Shown: piece after piece, positions 1-9,584 of the stretch
Position numbering within the stretch: position 1 is the first letter of the stretch
Layout: each line of letters begins with the position of its first letter
Source of the DNA: Enterobacter asburiae
GTDB lineage: Bacteria; Pseudomonadota; Gammaproteobacteria; Enterobacterales; Enterobacteriaceae
Assembly: GCF_007035645.1 (NCBI RefSeq)
Contig: NZ_AP019632.1
Coordinates: 4,575,749 to 4,639,748, forward strand
Direction of reading: 5' to 3'
Length of the DNA stretch: 64,000 nucleotides
Program-made: the position numbers and the translations under genes
Notes under the pieces: generated by a model
Told to the model about the DNA's origin: nothing
Seen by the model: only the letters and a program-made list of their open reading frames with translations
Database searches by the model: none

Positions 1-1037
1 CGCTGCCCGATGCTGGGCAGATCCTCAATTCTTTGATTAACAGCATATTGCTGGTCGATGACGAGCTGGCCGTTCATTACGCCAACCCGGCGGCGCAGCA
101 GCTGCTCGCCCAAAGCGCACGTAAACTGTTCGGCACCCCGCTTCCTGAACTCCTGAGCTATTTTTCACTGAATATTGGCCTGATGCAGGAAAGTTTGCAG
201 GCCGGCCAGGGGTTTACCGATAACGAAGTGACGCTGGTGATCGACGGGCGCTCGCACATTCTGTCGCTAACCGCGCAACGTCTTCCCGAAGGCCTGATCC
301 TGCTGGAAATGGCGCCGATGGATAATCAGCGTCGACTGAGCCAGGAGCAGCTTCAGCATGCGCAGCAGATTGCCGCCCGTGACCTGGTGCGCGGCCTGGC
401 GCATGAAATCAAAAACCCGCTGGGTGGATTACGCGGCGCGGCGCAGCTTCTGACCAAGGCGCTGCCCGATCCCGCGCTGGCGGAATATACCAACGTCATC
501 ATTGAGCAGGCGGACCGTCTGCGGAATCTGGTAGACCGTCTTCTCGGTCCGCAGCAGCCGGGAATGCACGTTACTGAAAGCATCCATAAAGTGGCAGAGC
601 GGGTGGTGAAGCTCGTCTCAATGGAGCTGCCGGAGAACGTCACGCTGGTACGTGATTACGATCCAAGCCTGCCGGAACTGGCCCATGACCCGGACCAGAT
701 TGAGCAGGTCCTGTTGAATATTGTGCGTAATGCCCTGCAGGCGCTGGGGCCTGAAGGCGGCGAGATTATTTTACGCACCCGCACCGCCTTCCAGCTCACG
801 TTACACGGCGTGCGCTACCGGCTGGCCGCCCGAATCGACGTTGAGGATAACGGGCCCGGCATTCCATCGCATTTGCAGGACACCCTGTTCTACCCGATGG
901 TAAGCGGTCGCGAAGGCGGAACCGGCCTGGGCTTATCCATTGCCCGCAGTTTGATCGATCAACACTCCGGGAAAATTGAATTTACCAGTTGGCCGGGACA
1001 TACCGAGTTTTCGGTTTTCCTGCCGATTAAAAAATAA
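1..1037 (+). CDS. glnL: Nitrogen regulation sensor kinase/phosphatase NtrB (5' end cut off)
   Basis: Cytoplasmic sensor histidine kinase that phosphorylates NtrC under nitrogen limitation and, with PII bound, dephosphorylates it. The reading frame is open from base 3 and reads [14 protein letters not shown], matching E. coli NtrB from about residue 6, so only a few N-terminal codons lie outside the window; the TTG at 33 is not the true start. A PAS-like domain comes first, then the H box ([11 protein letters not shown], phospho-acceptor His near base 402), the N box ([10 protein letters not shown]), and the ATP-binding boxes DNGPGIP and [10 protein letters not shown]. It ends at TAA 1035-1037, 11 bases before glnG, consistent with the glnA-glnL-glnG operon whose first part lies to the left. 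Confidence 0.97.
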   Translation, partial: LPDAGQILNSLINSILLVDDELAVHYANPAAQQLLAQSARKLFGTPLPELLSYFSLNIGLMQESLQAGQGFTDNEVTLVIDGRSHILSLTAQRLPEGLILLEMAPMDNQRRLSQEQLQHAQQIAARDLVRGLAHEIKNPLGGLRGAAQLLTKALPDPALAEYTNVIIEQADRLRNLVDRLLGPQQPGMHVTESIHKVAERVVKLVSMELPENVTLVRDYDPSLPELAHDPDQIEQVLLNIVRNALQALGPEGGEIILRTRTAFQLTLHGVRYRLAARIDVEDNGPGIPSHLQDTLFYPMVSGREGGTGLGLSIARSLIDQHSGKIEFTSWPGHTEFSVFLPIKK

Positions 1038-1048
1038 AGGTGACGTTT

Positions 1049-2461
1049 ATGCAACGAGGGATAGTCTGGGTAGTCGATGACGATAGCTCCATCCGTTGGG
1101 TGCTTGAACGCGCGCTCACAGGGGCAGGATTAAGCTGCACGACGTTTGAGAGCGGCAGCGAAGTGCTCGACGCACTCACCACCAAAACGCCAGATGTTCT
1201 GCTTTCGGATATTCGTATGCCGGGCATGGACGGGCTGGCGCTGTTAAAGCAGATCAAACAACGCCACCCTATGCTTCCGGTCATCATAATGACTGCGCAC
1301 TCCGATCTGGATGCCGCAGTGAGCGCCTATCAGCAAGGGGCGTTTGATTACCTGCCCAAACCCTTTGATATCGACGAAGCGGTGGCGCTGGTTGAGCGCG
1401 CGATTAGCCATTATCAGGAGCAGCAACAGCCGCGCCACGCGCCCGATTTTGGGCCAACGACAGACATCATCGGTGAAGCGCCGGCGATGCAGGACGTGTT
1501 TCGCATTATTGGCCGTTTGTCCCGCTCGTCCATTAGCGTATTGATTAACGGTGAATCGGGAACCGGTAAAGAGCTTGTGGCGCATGCATTGCATCGCCAT
1601 AGTCCACGGGCAAAAGCGCCGTTCATCGCCCTGAATATGGCGGCGATCCCGAAGGATTTGATTGAGTCCGAACTGTTCGGCCATGAAAAAGGGGCATTTA
1701 CCGGCGCCAATACCATTCGCCAGGGGCGGTTCGAACAGGCTGACGGCGGTACGCTGTTCCTGGATGAAATTGGCGATATGCCGCTGGATGTCCAGACCCG
1801 CCTGCTGCGCGTGCTGGCCGACGGGCAGTTTTATCGCGTGGGCGGCTATGCGCCGGTGAAGGTGGACGTGCGCATTATCGCCGCGACCCACCAGAACCTG
1901 GAGCAACGCGTGCAGGAAGGAAAATTCCGCGAGGATTTATTCCACCGTCTGAACGTTATTCGCGTTCATCTGCCGCCGCTGCGTGAACGCCGGGAAGATA
2001 TTCCCCGCCTGGCGCGTCATTTCCTGCAGGTAGCCGCCCGCGAGCTGGGCGTGGAAGCCAAGCAGCTTCACCCGGAAACCGATGCCGCTCTGACGCGTCT
2101 GGCGTGGCCGGGCAACGTGCGTCAGCTGGAAAATACCTGCCGCTGGTTAACCGTGATGGCCGCCGGGCAGGAAGTGCTGATTCAGGATTTACCGGCCGAG
2201 CTGTTTGAAGCGACCGCGCCTGAAAGCAGTACCGGGCACGCGCTGCCGGACAGCTGGGCGACGCTGCTGGCGCAGTGGGCCGACCGCGCGCTGCGTTCCG
2301 GTCATCAAAACCTGCTGTCTGAAGCTCAGCCGGAGATGGAGCGTACGCTGTTAACTACCGCGCTTCGTCATACGCAGGGCCATAAGCAGGAAGCCGCTCG
2401 CCTGCTGGGATGGGGACGTAATACCCTGACGCGCAAGCTTAAAGAGCTGGGAATGGAGTGA
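1049..2461 (+). CDS. glnG: Nitrogen response regulator NtrC, sigma-54 activator
   Basis: Enhancer-binding activator of sigma-54 promoters such as glnAp2. Three domains are visible in 470 residues: a receiver domain with the phospho-Asp in DVLLSDIRMPGMDG (near residue 54), an AAA+ domain with Walker A GESGTGKE, the sigma-54 contact loop GAFTGA and Walker B GGTLFLDEIGD, and a C-terminal Fis-type helix-turn-helix (KQEAARLLGWGRNTLTRKL). The ATG at 1049 is chosen over an in-frame GTG at 1040 because MQRGIVWVVDDD is the family N-terminus and AAAGGTGACG upstream can serve as ribosome binding site. It is the last gene of the glnALG operon and is followed by a terminator hairpin. Confidence 0.98.
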   Translation: MQRGIVWVVDDDSSIRWVLERALTGAGLSCTTFESGSEVLDALTTKTPDVLLSDIRMPGMDGLALLKQIKQRHPMLPVIIMTAHSDLDAAVSAYQQGAFDYLPKPFDIDEAVALVERAISHYQEQQQPRHAPDFGPTTDIIGEAPAMQDVFRIIGRLSRSSISVLINGESGTGKELVAHALHRHSPRAKAPFIALNMAAIPKDLIESELFGHEKGAFTGANTIRQGRFEQADGGTLFLDEIGDMPLDVQTRLLRVLADGQFYRVGGYAPVKVDVRIIAATHQNLEQRVQEGKFREDLFHRLNVIRVHLPPLRERREDIPRLARHFLQVAARELGVEAKQLHPETDAALTRLAWPGNVRQLENTCRWLTVMAAGQEVLIQDLPAELFEATAPESSTGHALPDSWATLLAQWADRALRSGHQNLLSEAQPEMERTLLTTALRHTQGHKQEAARLLGWGRNTLTRKLKELGME

Positions 2462-2492
2462 TCGTACGTCGCTGTGTAAAGGTTATTCATTG

Positions 2493-2522
2493 AGCGCAAA
2501 TTGCCGTTATTTTGCGCTTTAC
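2493..2522 (+). terminator. Probable terminator after glnG
   Basis: AGCGCAAA at 2493-2500 pairs with TTTGCGCT at 2511-2518, giving an 8-bp stem with a 10-base loop, 31 bases after the glnG stop. The T tract after it is short (TTTACTG), so termination may be partial and some read-through into yshB is possible. Confidence 0.6.
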
Positions 2523-2572
2523 TGTTCCGATGAGTTTTGTATGATCGTGCCCGGAAATTGGGGGTGAACATC

Positions 2573-2683
2573 ATGCTGGAAACAATCGTGAATATGCTCT
2601 CTAGCGGAGCCGCTGAAAGCCACACGCCACAGACAGCCGTTGCGGCTATGTTGTGTGCGGCGCTGGTGGGGCTGTTTAGCTAG
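2573..2683 (+). CDS. yshB: Small protein YshB
   Basis: A 36-codon ORF reading MLETIVNMLSSG, then AAESHTPQTAVAAMLCAALVG, ending LFS. It closely matches the E. coli small protein YshB, which lies in the same place between glnG and hemN; that match is from memory. A strong GGGGGTGA ribosome binding site ends eight bases before the ATG. The second half (TAVAAMLCAALVGLFS) is hydrophobic and could be one short membrane helix. In Salmonella YshB has been linked to intracellular survival (established knowledge, function not clear). It is transcribed toward hemN, with a REP element in the convergent gap. Confidence 0.85.
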   Translation: MLETIVNMLSSGAAESHTPQTAVAAMLCAALVGLFS

Positions 2684-2699
2684 CGAGTTGAACGTAAAA

Positions 2700-2732
2700 G
2701 CCGGGTGGCGGCTTCGCCTTACCCGGCCTACG
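2700..2732. repeat. REP palindrome between yshB and hemN
   Basis: GCCGGGTGGCGGCTTCGCC is followed by TTACCCGGCCTACG, an imperfect palindrome of the enterobacterial REP type. It sits between the 3' ends of convergent yshB and hemN, the usual position for these elements. Relatives lie at 13655, 27304, 36799 and 50101. Confidence 0.85.
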
Positions 2733-2755
2733 TTTTGTGCATTTTGCAATGCGCC

Positions 2756-4129
2756 TTAAATCACCCGCGAGAACTGCTGTAGTCGCGCTTTCTGACGCAG
2801 ATACGCGTCAAAGCACATGCAGATATTACGGATCAACAGACGCCCTTTCGGCGTGACCTCAATCGCGCTCTCCGACACATCCACCAGCCCGTCTTTCGCC
2901 AGCGGTGCAATCAGCTTCAGGTCTTCCGCAAAATAATCGCTGAAGTGCAGATCCCACTGCGACTCAACGTCGCTGAAATCGAGACGGAAGTTGCAGATTA
3001 GCGCCTTAATCACATCGCGCCGGATGCAGTCGTCGCGCGTTAACGCGATGCCGCGCCACAGCGCGTTGCCCGTTTCATCAACCTGCTGGTAGTAAAGCTT
3101 CAGCTCTTTCTGGTTCTGCGCGTAACAGTCGCCAATCATGCTGATAGCGGAGACGCCCATCCCCAGCAAATCGGTATCGCCCTGGGTTGTGTAGCCCTGG
3201 AAGTTGCGGTGCAGAACGCCTTCACGCTGCGCAATCGCCAGCTCGTCATCCGGACGGGCAAAGTGATCCATCCCGATAAACTGATAGCCGGTTTCGGTCA
3301 GCGAGGTAATGGTTTCCTGCAGGATATCCAGCTTCTGCTGGGCAGAAGGAAGATCGGCATCTTTGATTTTGCGCTGAGCGGCAAAGAGCGTCGGCAGATG
3401 CGCATAGTTAAAGACGCTCAGGCGGTCCGGGTTGAGTTCGGCCACGCGCTTCAGGGTGAAGGCGAAGCTTTCCGGCGTTTGCTTTGGCAGGCCGTAAATC
3501 AGGTCAATATTGGTCGAGGTGAAACCAATCTCACGCGCGTGATTGAGTAAGGCAAAGATAAATTCTTCGTCCTGCTCGCGGTTCACCAGGCGCTGAACCT
3601 CTTTATTGAAATCCTGCACGCCCATGCTCAGACGATTGAAGCCTTCGGCGCGTAAGTGATCCAGTACATCCAGCTCAATTTCACGCGGATCGACTTCGAT
3701 CGAGATTTCAGCGTCGGCGTTAAAACTGAAATTGCCGCGCAGCAGGGTCATCAGGCGGCTGATTTGCGCTTTATTCAGATAGGTTGGCGTACCGCCGCCC
3801 CAGTGCAGCTGGCTGACTTGACGGCCAGCAAACAGCGGCGCGCGATGCACAATTTCTTGTTCGAGCGCATCAAGATATTGGTCGGCTTTGTGCTGCTGAC
3901 GGGTAACGATTTTATTGCAGCCGCAGAAGTAGCAAAGCTTGTGGCAGAACGGAATATGGACGTAGAGCGACAGCGGACGCTCAGGATAGCGCGCGACAGC
4001 CTGCTGGAAATCAGCCTCGCCGAAAGCATCGGAGAACTCCAGCGCGGTGGGGTATGACGTATAACGCGGCCCGGAATAGTTATATTTCTGGATTAGGGAC
4101 AAATCCCAGTCGATAGTTGGTGCTGACAT
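2756..4129 (-). CDS. hemN: Oxygen-independent coproporphyrinogen III oxidase
   Basis: Radical-SAM enzyme that decarboxylates two propionate side chains of coproporphyrinogen III to give protoporphyrinogen IX without oxygen, in the heme pathway. The 457-residue product has the family length. The 4Fe-4S cluster motif is CHKLCYFCGC at about residues 62-71, followed by the SAM-binding GGGTPTYL; the HemN C-terminal domain contains LIRNICMCFD. The start at 4129 (MSAPTIDWDLS) fits the family and has AAGGAG six bases upstream; an in-frame extension to 4213 has no homology. That ribosome binding site overlaps the stop of the upstream 60-codon ORF, suggesting coupled expression with yihI. Confidence 0.98.
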   Translation of the reverse strand: MSAPTIDWDLSLIQKYNYSGPRYTSYPTALEFSDAFGEADFQQAVARYPERPLSLYVHIPFCHKLCYFCGCNKIVTRQQHKADQYLDALEQEIVHRAPLFAGRQVSQLHWGGGTPTYLNKAQISRLMTLLRGNFSFNADAEISIEVDPREIELDVLDHLRAEGFNRLSMGVQDFNKEVQRLVNREQDEEFIFALLNHAREIGFTSTNIDLIYGLPKQTPESFAFTLKRVAELNPDRLSVFNYAHLPTLFAAQRKIKDADLPSAQQKLDILQETITSLTETGYQFIGMDHFARPDDELAIAQREGVLHRNFQGYTTQGDTDLLGMGVSAISMIGDCYAQNQKELKLYYQQVDETGNALWRGIALTRDDCIRRDVIKALICNFRLDFSDVESQWDLHFSDYFAEDLKLIAPLAKDGLVDVSESAIEVTPKGRLLIRNICMCFDAYLRQKARLQQFSRVI

Positions 4130-4131
4130 GC

Positions 4132-4314
4132 TCACTCCTTCCGTTGGTGTCGCGTTCGTATACGGCGGCCCGTTCTGGCCCCATCGCGGGCCATCATTCG
4201 GGTGCGCAGCCACTTCTGTCGCCGCGACAACCGCCGTAGTTTAACGAATAACCACACCAGATAACATATAACCGGAAGGGTTATAAGCAGGACTATCGTG
4301 CCTGCCGGGTGCAA
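4132..4314 (-). CDS. Possible small single-span membrane protein between yihI and hemN
   Basis: A 60-codon ORF opening with TTG, 3 bases after the yihI stop; its TGA is 2 bases before the hemN ATG and overlaps the hemN ribosome binding site. Residues 4-25 (AGTIVLLITLPVICYLVWLF) form a clear hydrophobic helix followed by a tail very rich in Arg and Lys, which predicts N-out/C-in topology. I do not recognise it with certainty. It might be a remnant of the DUF2489-type membrane protein that I recall next to hemN in other gammaproteobacteria; that is a weak inference. The tight spacing on both sides favours a real gene, the TTG start and high Arg content count against it. Confidence 0.4.
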   Translation of the reverse strand: MHPAGTIVLLITLPVICYLVWLFVKLRRLSRRQKWLRTRMMARDGARTGRRIRTRHQRKE

Positions 4315-4317
4315 ATG

Positions 4318-4833
4318 TTAGTTTCCACCCTTCAGAAGACGCATCATATCTTCCTGCTTCTCGTCTTCTTCTTCATCTTCGTCATCGTCGTATGACAGGC
4401 CCAGCTTCTGCATCAGTTCATCAATACGATCCAGTTTGGCATCCACCCATGACTGCTCTTCAGCGGTCAGGGTTTCACCCTCTTCAAGACGTTCCAACAG
4501 CGCGTCCAGGCGCTCATCGTTCTCCAGCAAATCCAGCTCAGCCTGCGGTGAAAGCATAGGTTTCTCGCTCTTTGGTTTGTGCTGCTTAGTGACCGGGGTG
4601 TCTGTCACGCCCAGTGGAATGGGAGTTTTACTGCCGATACGAGGGTCTTTCTGCTGTTTGCCTTTTGCAGATGCACCTGCTGCACCACCACCGTTGGCAC
4701 GGCTACCCGCAGCGTGACCGCGATGTTTTTTGTCGCGTTTGCGATCGCGCGCTTCCTGGTTCAGTTCTTCGCGCGTTTTGCGGCGTGCTTTTACAGGGCG
4801 TTTCGCGCCCGCAGCGGAGGTTGGTTTTTTCAT
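4318..4833 (-). CDS. yihI: Der GTPase-activating protein YihI
   Basis: YihI stimulates the GTPase activity of the ribosome-assembly factor Der (EngA) in E. coli and so slows 50S maturation. The 171-residue product has the family pattern: a very basic N-terminal half ([20 protein letters not shown], then [11 protein letters not shown]), the conserved [13 protein letters not shown] and [19 protein letters not shown], an acidic helical domain ([20 protein letters not shown]) and a run of Asp/Glu before the end. It lies downstream of csrC and upstream of the small ORF and hemN on the same strand. Highly charged and low-complexity at both ends, as in E. coli. Confidence 0.97.
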   Translation of the reverse strand: MKKPTSAAGAKRPVKARRKTREELNQEARDRKRDKKHRGHAAGSRANGGGAAGASAKGKQQKDPRIGSKTPIPLGVTDTPVTKQHKPKSEKPMLSPQAELDLLENDERLDALLERLEEGETLTAEEQSWVDAKLDRIDELMQKLGLSYDDDEDEEEDEKQEDMMRLLKGGN

Positions 4834-4902
4834 GATGTTTTATCTTTAAGTCGTTTTCTTCAGTATAGAATTGCGGCGAAATCTAGCAGAAAGCAAGCAA
4901 AG

Positions 4903-5145
4903 AAAAAAGGCGACAGAGCAATCTGTCGCCTTTTTTCCTGACTCACAACCCTTAGCGGGTCAGACATTCCGTGTTTGCCAACAACAAACCCTGTTTATCC
5001 CTTGGCTAATACCGTCCGTGATACGGTTCCATTTCCTTTTAAAACGCCTCCAGGCGCTGGTCATCCTGACAATCCTGCGTCTTCGCCTCCTGGCGCTCCT
5101 GACCCTAATCCTTAAGTCGATTTCCTGTTGGCTTCCTCGCCCTGA
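4903..5145 (-). ncRNA. csrC: CsrC regulatory RNA (CsrA antagonist)
   Basis: About 243 nt, against 245 in E. coli, in the same place between yihI and engB. On the minus strand the sequence carries many GGA motifs in loops and single-stranded stretches (CAGGAAATC, AAGGATTAGGG, TCAGGAGC, CCAGGAGG, GCAGGATTG, TCAGGATGA, CTGGAGG, AAGGAAATGG), which bind and sequester CsrA. It ends in the strong terminator GGCGACAG...CTGTCGCC plus TTTTTT. The 5' end at 5145 is placed by alignment with the remembered E. coli RNA; a -10 like TAAAGT lies at 5151-5156. In E. coli transcription depends on the BarA-UvrY system. Confidence 0.93.
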
Positions 5146-5372
5146 CGCACACTTTACCTTGTTCCGTTAAACTAACAAGCAACGAAACGGTACAAAAAGG
5201 ATTTTTCAGACAATTACCCGGAAATAAGCTTATGATTTAAAACAGTTTGGCTTTTTTGACGCCTGCGAATTCTCTGAAATCTCCCATAGCATCACTGGCC
5301 GATCTCTCACACCGATTGGGGCATTCGCCTACAGCTCATAGCAATCAGAAAAGCCTTTTGGCTGCATTCGGG

Positions 5373-5378
5373 TATAAT
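5373..5378 (+). promoter_or_regulatory. -10 element of the engB promoter
   Basis: A perfect TATAAT within TTCGGGTATAATCCCC, 33 bases before the engB start. No good -35 is visible at 17 bases. A GGAG ribosome binding site follows at 5399-5402. The gap 5146-5372 between csrC and this promoter has AT-rich sequence and no ORF I would support. Confidence 0.6.
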
Positions 5379-5410
5379 CCCCTTCAGATTACGATTTTGG
5401 AGACGACCAC

Positions 5411-6040
5411 GTGACTACCTGGAACTACCAACAGACGCATTTTGTCACCAGTGCGCCCGATATTCGCCACCTTCCTTCTGATACCGGTATTGAAGTGGCA
5501 TTTGCTGGCCGCTCCAATGCGGGGAAATCCAGCGCCCTGAATACGCTGACCAATCAGAAGAGCCTGGCGCGTACCTCAAAAACACCTGGCCGTACCCAGC
5601 TGATCAACCTGTTTGAAGTCGCAGAGGGCAAACGCCTGGTCGACTTACCGGGCTACGGTTACGCGCAGGTACCGGAAGAGATGAAAATCAAGTGGCAGCG
5701 TGCGCTGGGTGAATACCTGGAAAAACGCCTGTGCCTGAAAGGTCTGGTGGTGCTGATGGATATTCGCCATCCCCTGAAAGATCTGGATCAGCAGATGATC
5801 GACTGGGCTGTAGCAAGCGATATCGCCGTGCTGGTGCTGCTGACGAAAGCCGATAAGCTGGCGAGCGGCGCGCGTAAAGCGCAGGTGAACATGGTTCGCG
5901 AAGCGGTGCTGGCGTTCAACGGTGATGTGCAGGTTGAGCCGTTCTCCTCGCTGAAAAAGCTGGGCGTGGACAAGCTGCGTCAGAAGCTCGATACCTGGTT
6001 TAGCGAGCTGGAACCCGCGACGGAAGCGGAAGAAGAGTAA
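5411..6040 (+). CDS. engB: Ribosome biogenesis GTPase EngB (YihA/YsxC)
   Basis: Essential TRAFAC-class GTPase acting late in 50S subunit assembly. In 209 residues the G motifs are complete: G1 GRSNAGKSS (residues 33-41), G2 region with SKTPGRTQ, G3 DLPGYG, G4 TKAD, G5 SSLKK. The start is GTG at 5411 ([12 protein letters not shown]), with GGAG eight bases upstream; non-ATG starts are also used in relatives. It is transcribed opposite to csrC and spf. A terminator follows within 10 bases and is back-to-back with the Spot 42 terminator. Confidence 0.97.
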   Translation: MTTWNYQQTHFVTSAPDIRHLPSDTGIEVAFAGRSNAGKSSALNTLTNQKSLARTSKTPGRTQLINLFEVAEGKRLVDLPGYGYAQVPEEMKIKWQRALGEYLEKRLCLKGLVVLMDIRHPLKDLDQQMIDWAVASDIAVLVLLTKADKLASGARKAQVNMVREAVLAFNGDVQVEPFSSLKKLGVDKLRQKLDTWFSELEPATEAEEE

Positions 6041-6047
6041 TACCGAG

Positions 6048-6071
6048 CGCGGCGATAGCCGCGTTTTTTTT
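6048..6071 (+). terminator. Terminator of engB
   Basis: CGCGGC at 6048-6053 pairs with GCCGCG at 6058-6063 around a GATA loop, followed by eight T. It starts 8 bases after the engB stop. Confidence 0.9.
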
Positions 6072-6094
6072 GCCTGAATTTTTCTTTGCCGCAA

Positions 6095-6203
6095 TAAAAA
6101 ACGCCCCAGTCATTACTGACTGGGGCGGCTAAAATATTCAGCCAAATCCGATTACGTGAAGTAAAAGGTCTGAAAGATAGAACATCTTACCTCTGTACCC
6201 TAC
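6095..6203 (-). ncRNA. spf: Spot 42 regulatory RNA
   Basis: On the minus strand the sequence begins GTAGGGTACAGAGGTAAG and ends in the terminator CCCCAGTCAGTAATGACTGGGG plus TTTTTT; all 109 nt look nearly identical to E. coli Spot 42. This Hfq-binding RNA represses galK and many genes for secondary carbon sources when glucose is present; its own transcription is repressed by CRP-cAMP. It lies between polA and engB as in E. coli. The 5' end is set by the known RNA; the matching -10 is at 6211-6216. Confidence 0.97.
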
Positions 6204-6210
6204 GCCGACA

Positions 6211-6216
6211 ACTCTA
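6211..6216 (-). promoter_or_regulatory. -10 element of spf
   Basis: TAGAGT on the minus strand, 7 bases before the Spot 42 start site; same as I recall in E. coli. The stretch up to the polA stop (6217-6351) holds the rest of the spf promoter. CRP control is known in E. coli but I cannot point to a clear CRP site here. Confidence 0.65.
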
Positions 6217-6351
6217 CCCCTTTTTGTGCTGCAGAAAAAGCACTTTTTGTAGTTTTTTTTCATTCTTTACATAGGGAATTCTAATGATTGTCACAAAACG
6301 CGCGTTGTTATGTTGCAAACTTACATAAAAAGCGCGTTATGCGAAGAACCG

Positions 6352-9144
6352 TTAGTGAGCCTGATCCCAGTTTTCGCCACTTCCCACTTCCACCAGCAAC
6401 GGCACGTCAAGCGTCATGCTGCTTTCCATCAGTTCGTGGATCTTCTTCGACACGGCGTCGAGGTCGTCTTTGTGCACTTCAAATACCAGTTCATCGTGTA
6501 CCTGCATGATCATTTTCACGCGAGGCTTCTCTTTTTCCAGCCAGGCATCAACGGCGATCATTGCACGCTTAATAATGTCCGCCGCGGTACCCTGCATCGG
6601 GGCGTTGATCGCCGCACGCTCTGCGCCAGCGCGACGCGCCGCGTTGCTGGATTTGATGTCCGGTAAGTAGAGACGGCGGCCATCCAGGGTTTCGACGTAA
6701 CCTTTTTCCTTCGCCTGCGCGCGGGTGCGTTCCATGTATTCCAGCACGCCCGGATAACGCTCGAAGTAGAGATCCATATACTTCTGCGACTCTTTGCGCG
6801 GAATGTTGAGCTGTCGCGAAAGACCAAATGCGCTCATGCCGTAAATCAGACCGAAATTGATCGCCTTAGCACTGCGGCGCTGCTCGTTGGTCACGCTGTC
6901 CAGCGGCAAGCCGAAGACTTCCGCCGCGGTTGCCCGGTGGATATCCTTCCCTTCAGCAAACGCGGTCAGCAGGCCTTTGTCGCGGGACAGATGCGCCATA
7001 ATGCGCAGCTCAATTTGCGAGTAGTCAGCAGAGACAATCAGATAATCCTCTGGTGCGATGAAAGCCTGTCGAATACGGCGGCCTTCTTCGTTACGTACCG
7101 GGATGTTCTGCAGGTTGGGATCGGTTGATGAGAGACGACCGGTCGCCGCGACAGCCTGGTGGTACGACGTGTGCACACGACCCGTTTTCGGGTTGATCAT
7201 CAGCGGGAGCTTGTCGGTGTAGGTAGACTTCAGCTTCGCGAGGCCACGGTACTGAAGAATCACTTTTGGCAGCGGGTAATCCAGCGCCAGCTCTTCCAGC
7301 ACCTCTTCAGAGGTTGACGGCGCGCCGCCAGGAGTTTTCTTTAGCGGCTTGATGCCCTGCTTTTCAAACAGAATGGTTTGCAGCTGCTTCGGCGAAGAGA
7401 GGTTAAACGGCTCGCCTGCAAGCTCATGCGCTTTTTGCTCGAGCTCGGTCAGACGCTGCGCCAGCTCCCCGGAGTGGTTATGCAGCACCGTTGGGTCAAT
7501 CTTCACGCCGTTGCGTTCAATGCGGGACAGAACGGGTACCAGCGGCATCTCGATATGCTGGAACACGTTCAGCGGACCTTCATGCTTCTGCAGTTTTGGC
7601 CACATCTTCAGGTGCAGCTGTAGCGTGACATCTGCGTCTTCCGCCGCGTAGCGCCCCGCTTCTTCCAGAGCAATCTGGTTAAAGGTGAGCTGATTTTTCC
7701 CTTTACCGGCAATCTCTTCAAAGGTGATCGTTTTGTGCTTGAGCCAGCGGTCAGATAAGGAATCCATATCATGGCGGCCCGCGACGCTGTCCAGAATGTA
7801 GGATTCAAGCATGGTGTCGAAGGCAATACCGCGCAGTTCAATGCCGTAGTTTTGCAAAATACCGCGGTCGTACTTGAGGTTTTGTCCAACCTTGAGCGCC
7901 TTTTCGTCTTCCAGGATCGGCTTCAGCAGCTCAAGCACGCGTTCACGGGAGATCTGCTCCGGCGCATCCAGGTAATCGTGCGCCACAGGGACGTAGGCGG
8001 CAATACCCGGCTCTGTCGCAAATGACAGGCCAACCATATTGGCAGAGATGTTATCGAGGCTGTCGGTTTCGGTATCAAAGGCGAAGACCGGCGCCTTTTT
8101 CAGCTTATCGATCCAGGCGATCAGCCGTGACTCTTCAAGAATGGTTTCGTAGTTGTCGAAGGAAAGCGCCACGGCTTCTTCTTCCACCTGCTCTTCTGCG
8201 TCAACGACGATCGTCTCCTTCGGCTTTGCAGCAGGTTTGGCCCCTTTCGCCTGCAGCCATTTACCGGCTTCCACGTCAGCGGTCCAGCGCTTGAATTCGT
8301 ATTTCTTAAACAGGCTCAGCAGATCGTCAGCGGAAGGCTGTTGCACTTCAAGCTGCTCACAGCCCAGCTCCAGTTCGACATCGGTTTTGATTGTGGCCAG
8401 CTTATAGGAGAGATAAGCCACCTCTTTGTTCTCTTCCAGTTTTCCGGCCATGGTTTTTGCGCCACGGAAGGAGAGCCCGGCGATTTTGTCTGGCTCCGCG
8501 TAGAGCGTATCCAGACCACCCAGCCCCTGGAGCAGCGCCTGCGCGGTTTTTTCACCGACGCCAGGGACACCCGGGATGTTATCCGAGGAGTCGCCCATTA
8601 ACGCGAGGAAGTCGATAATCAACTCAGGCGGCACGCCGTACTTTGCGACAACTTCTTCAGGCCCGAGAATGGTGTTAGTCATGGTGTTAATCAGGGTAAT
8701 ACCTGGCGTCACCAGCTGCGCCATATCTTTATCACCGGTGCTGATCAGCACAGGACGACCCATCTTTTCTGCTTCACGCGCCAGCGTGCCGATGACGTCA
8801 TCGGCTTCAACGCCTGAGACGGCCAGCAGCGGTAGCCCCATCGCTTTTACCATGGTATGCAGCGGCTCAATCTGCGCGCGCAGATCGTCAGGCATTGGCG
8901 GACGGTGAGATTTGTAATGCTCAAACAGCTCGTCGCGGAACGTTTTACCTTTCGCATCAAAGACCACAGCCGCATGGGTCGGCTGATACTGAAGGATCAG
9001 GCTGCGCAGCATGTTCAGCACGCCGTACATTGCGCCGGTGGGTTCCCCTGCGCTATTGGTCAGAGGAGGAAACGCATGATATGCCCGATACAGGTAAGAA
9101 GAGCCATCGACGAGAATAAGAGGGTTTTCTGGGATCTGAACCAT
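6352..9144 (-). CDS. polA: DNA polymerase I
   Basis: Repair and Okazaki-fragment polymerase, 930 residues. The N-terminal third is the 5' nuclease ([17 protein letters not shown]; helix-hairpin-helix with [10 protein letters not shown]). The middle is the 3'-5' exonuclease with an intact metal site ([11 protein letters not shown], and [11 protein letters not shown]), so proofreading should be active. The C-terminal polymerase has motif [12 protein letters not shown], motif [15 protein letters not shown] and motif [11 protein letters not shown]. The start at 9144 (MVQIPENP) is the family start; the frame stays open to 9186 without homology. It shares its strand with spf, which follows the polA stop. 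Confidence 0.99.
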   Translation of the reverse strand: MVQIPENPLILVDGSSYLYRAYHAFPPLTNSAGEPTGAMYGVLNMLRSLILQYQPTHAAVVFDAKGKTFRDELFEHYKSHRPPMPDDLRAQIEPLHTMVKAMGLPLLAVSGVEADDVIGTLAREAEKMGRPVLISTGDKDMAQLVTPGITLINTMTNTILGPEEVVAKYGVPPELIIDFLALMGDSSDNIPGVPGVGEKTAQALLQGLGGLDTLYAEPDKIAGLSFRGAKTMAGKLEENKEVAYLSYKLATIKTDVELELGCEQLEVQQPSADDLLSLFKKYEFKRWTADVEAGKWLQAKGAKPAAKPKETIVVDAEEQVEEEAVALSFDNYETILEESRLIAWIDKLKKAPVFAFDTETDSLDNISANMVGLSFATEPGIAAYVPVAHDYLDAPEQISRERVLELLKPILEDEKALKVGQNLKYDRGILQNYGIELRGIAFDTMLESYILDSVAGRHDMDSLSDRWLKHKTITFEEIAGKGKNQLTFNQIALEEAGRYAAEDADVTLQLHLKMWPKLQKHEGPLNVFQHIEMPLVPVLSRIERNGVKIDPTVLHNHSGELAQRLTELEQKAHELAGEPFNLSSPKQLQTILFEKQGIKPLKKTPGGAPSTSEEVLEELALDYPLPKVILQYRGLAKLKSTYTDKLPLMINPKTGRVHTSYHQAVAATGRLSSTDPNLQNIPVRNEEGRRIRQAFIAPEDYLIVSADYSQIELRIMAHLSRDKGLLTAFAEGKDIHRATAAEVFGLPLDSVTNEQRRSAKAINFGLIYGMSAFGLSRQLNIPRKESQKYMDLYFERYPGVLEYMERTRAQAKEKGYVETLDGRRLYLPDIKSSNAARRAGAERAAINAPMQGTAADIIKRAMIAVDAWLEKEKPRVKMIMQVHDELVFEVHKDDLDAVSKKIHELMESSMTLDVPLLVEVGSGENWDQAH

Positions 9145-9584
9145 AATGTCCGTGCCTTTAATCAATTTATGGGTAAAGGATGCCACAGAAGGATGAAAAC
9201 ATCAGGTATTAGCGCCAGATACAGGAAAAGATTTTGCGATCGTGAGGATCGCTCGCAAAAATCAAACTGTGGATAAGTTTGTGCATATTTTCACTTCATA
9301 TGAATAACAGACGTAAAAAATACATATGCGTTAATTTTTAGATCTTAATTATCATGCTGTTATAGCATTAGATCTTATCTATATGGTCAACTGATGGCAA
9401 TTTAGTCTATGTGGATATAAGCCTTGTTAAGCGCGCAATCACAGAGAAATCGTCTGCGACAGAGTAAAAGCGGCCAAATCATCACGTCAAAGCGCCATTA
9501 ATTTGTCTGTTTTCTGGTAAAATCAGCGCCCGGCGTCTCATAGCCGACCGCTCACTTACAGCTAACTACCTGAAAAAGCTCATC
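9145..9584. promoter_or_regulatory. polA-yihG divergent control region with a DnaA box
   Basis: 440 bases without a gene. A perfect consensus DnaA box (TTATCCACA on the minus strand) is at 9268-9276, with a near match (TGTGCATAT) at 9281-9289. TTTTGCGA at 9231-9238 and TCGCAAAA at 9252-9259 form an inverted repeat that encloses two GATC sites. DnaA control of polA has been reported in E. coli. The rest, 9300-9530, is AT-rich with two AGATCTTA-like GATC sites; no promoter can be assigned with confidence. Confidence 0.6.
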
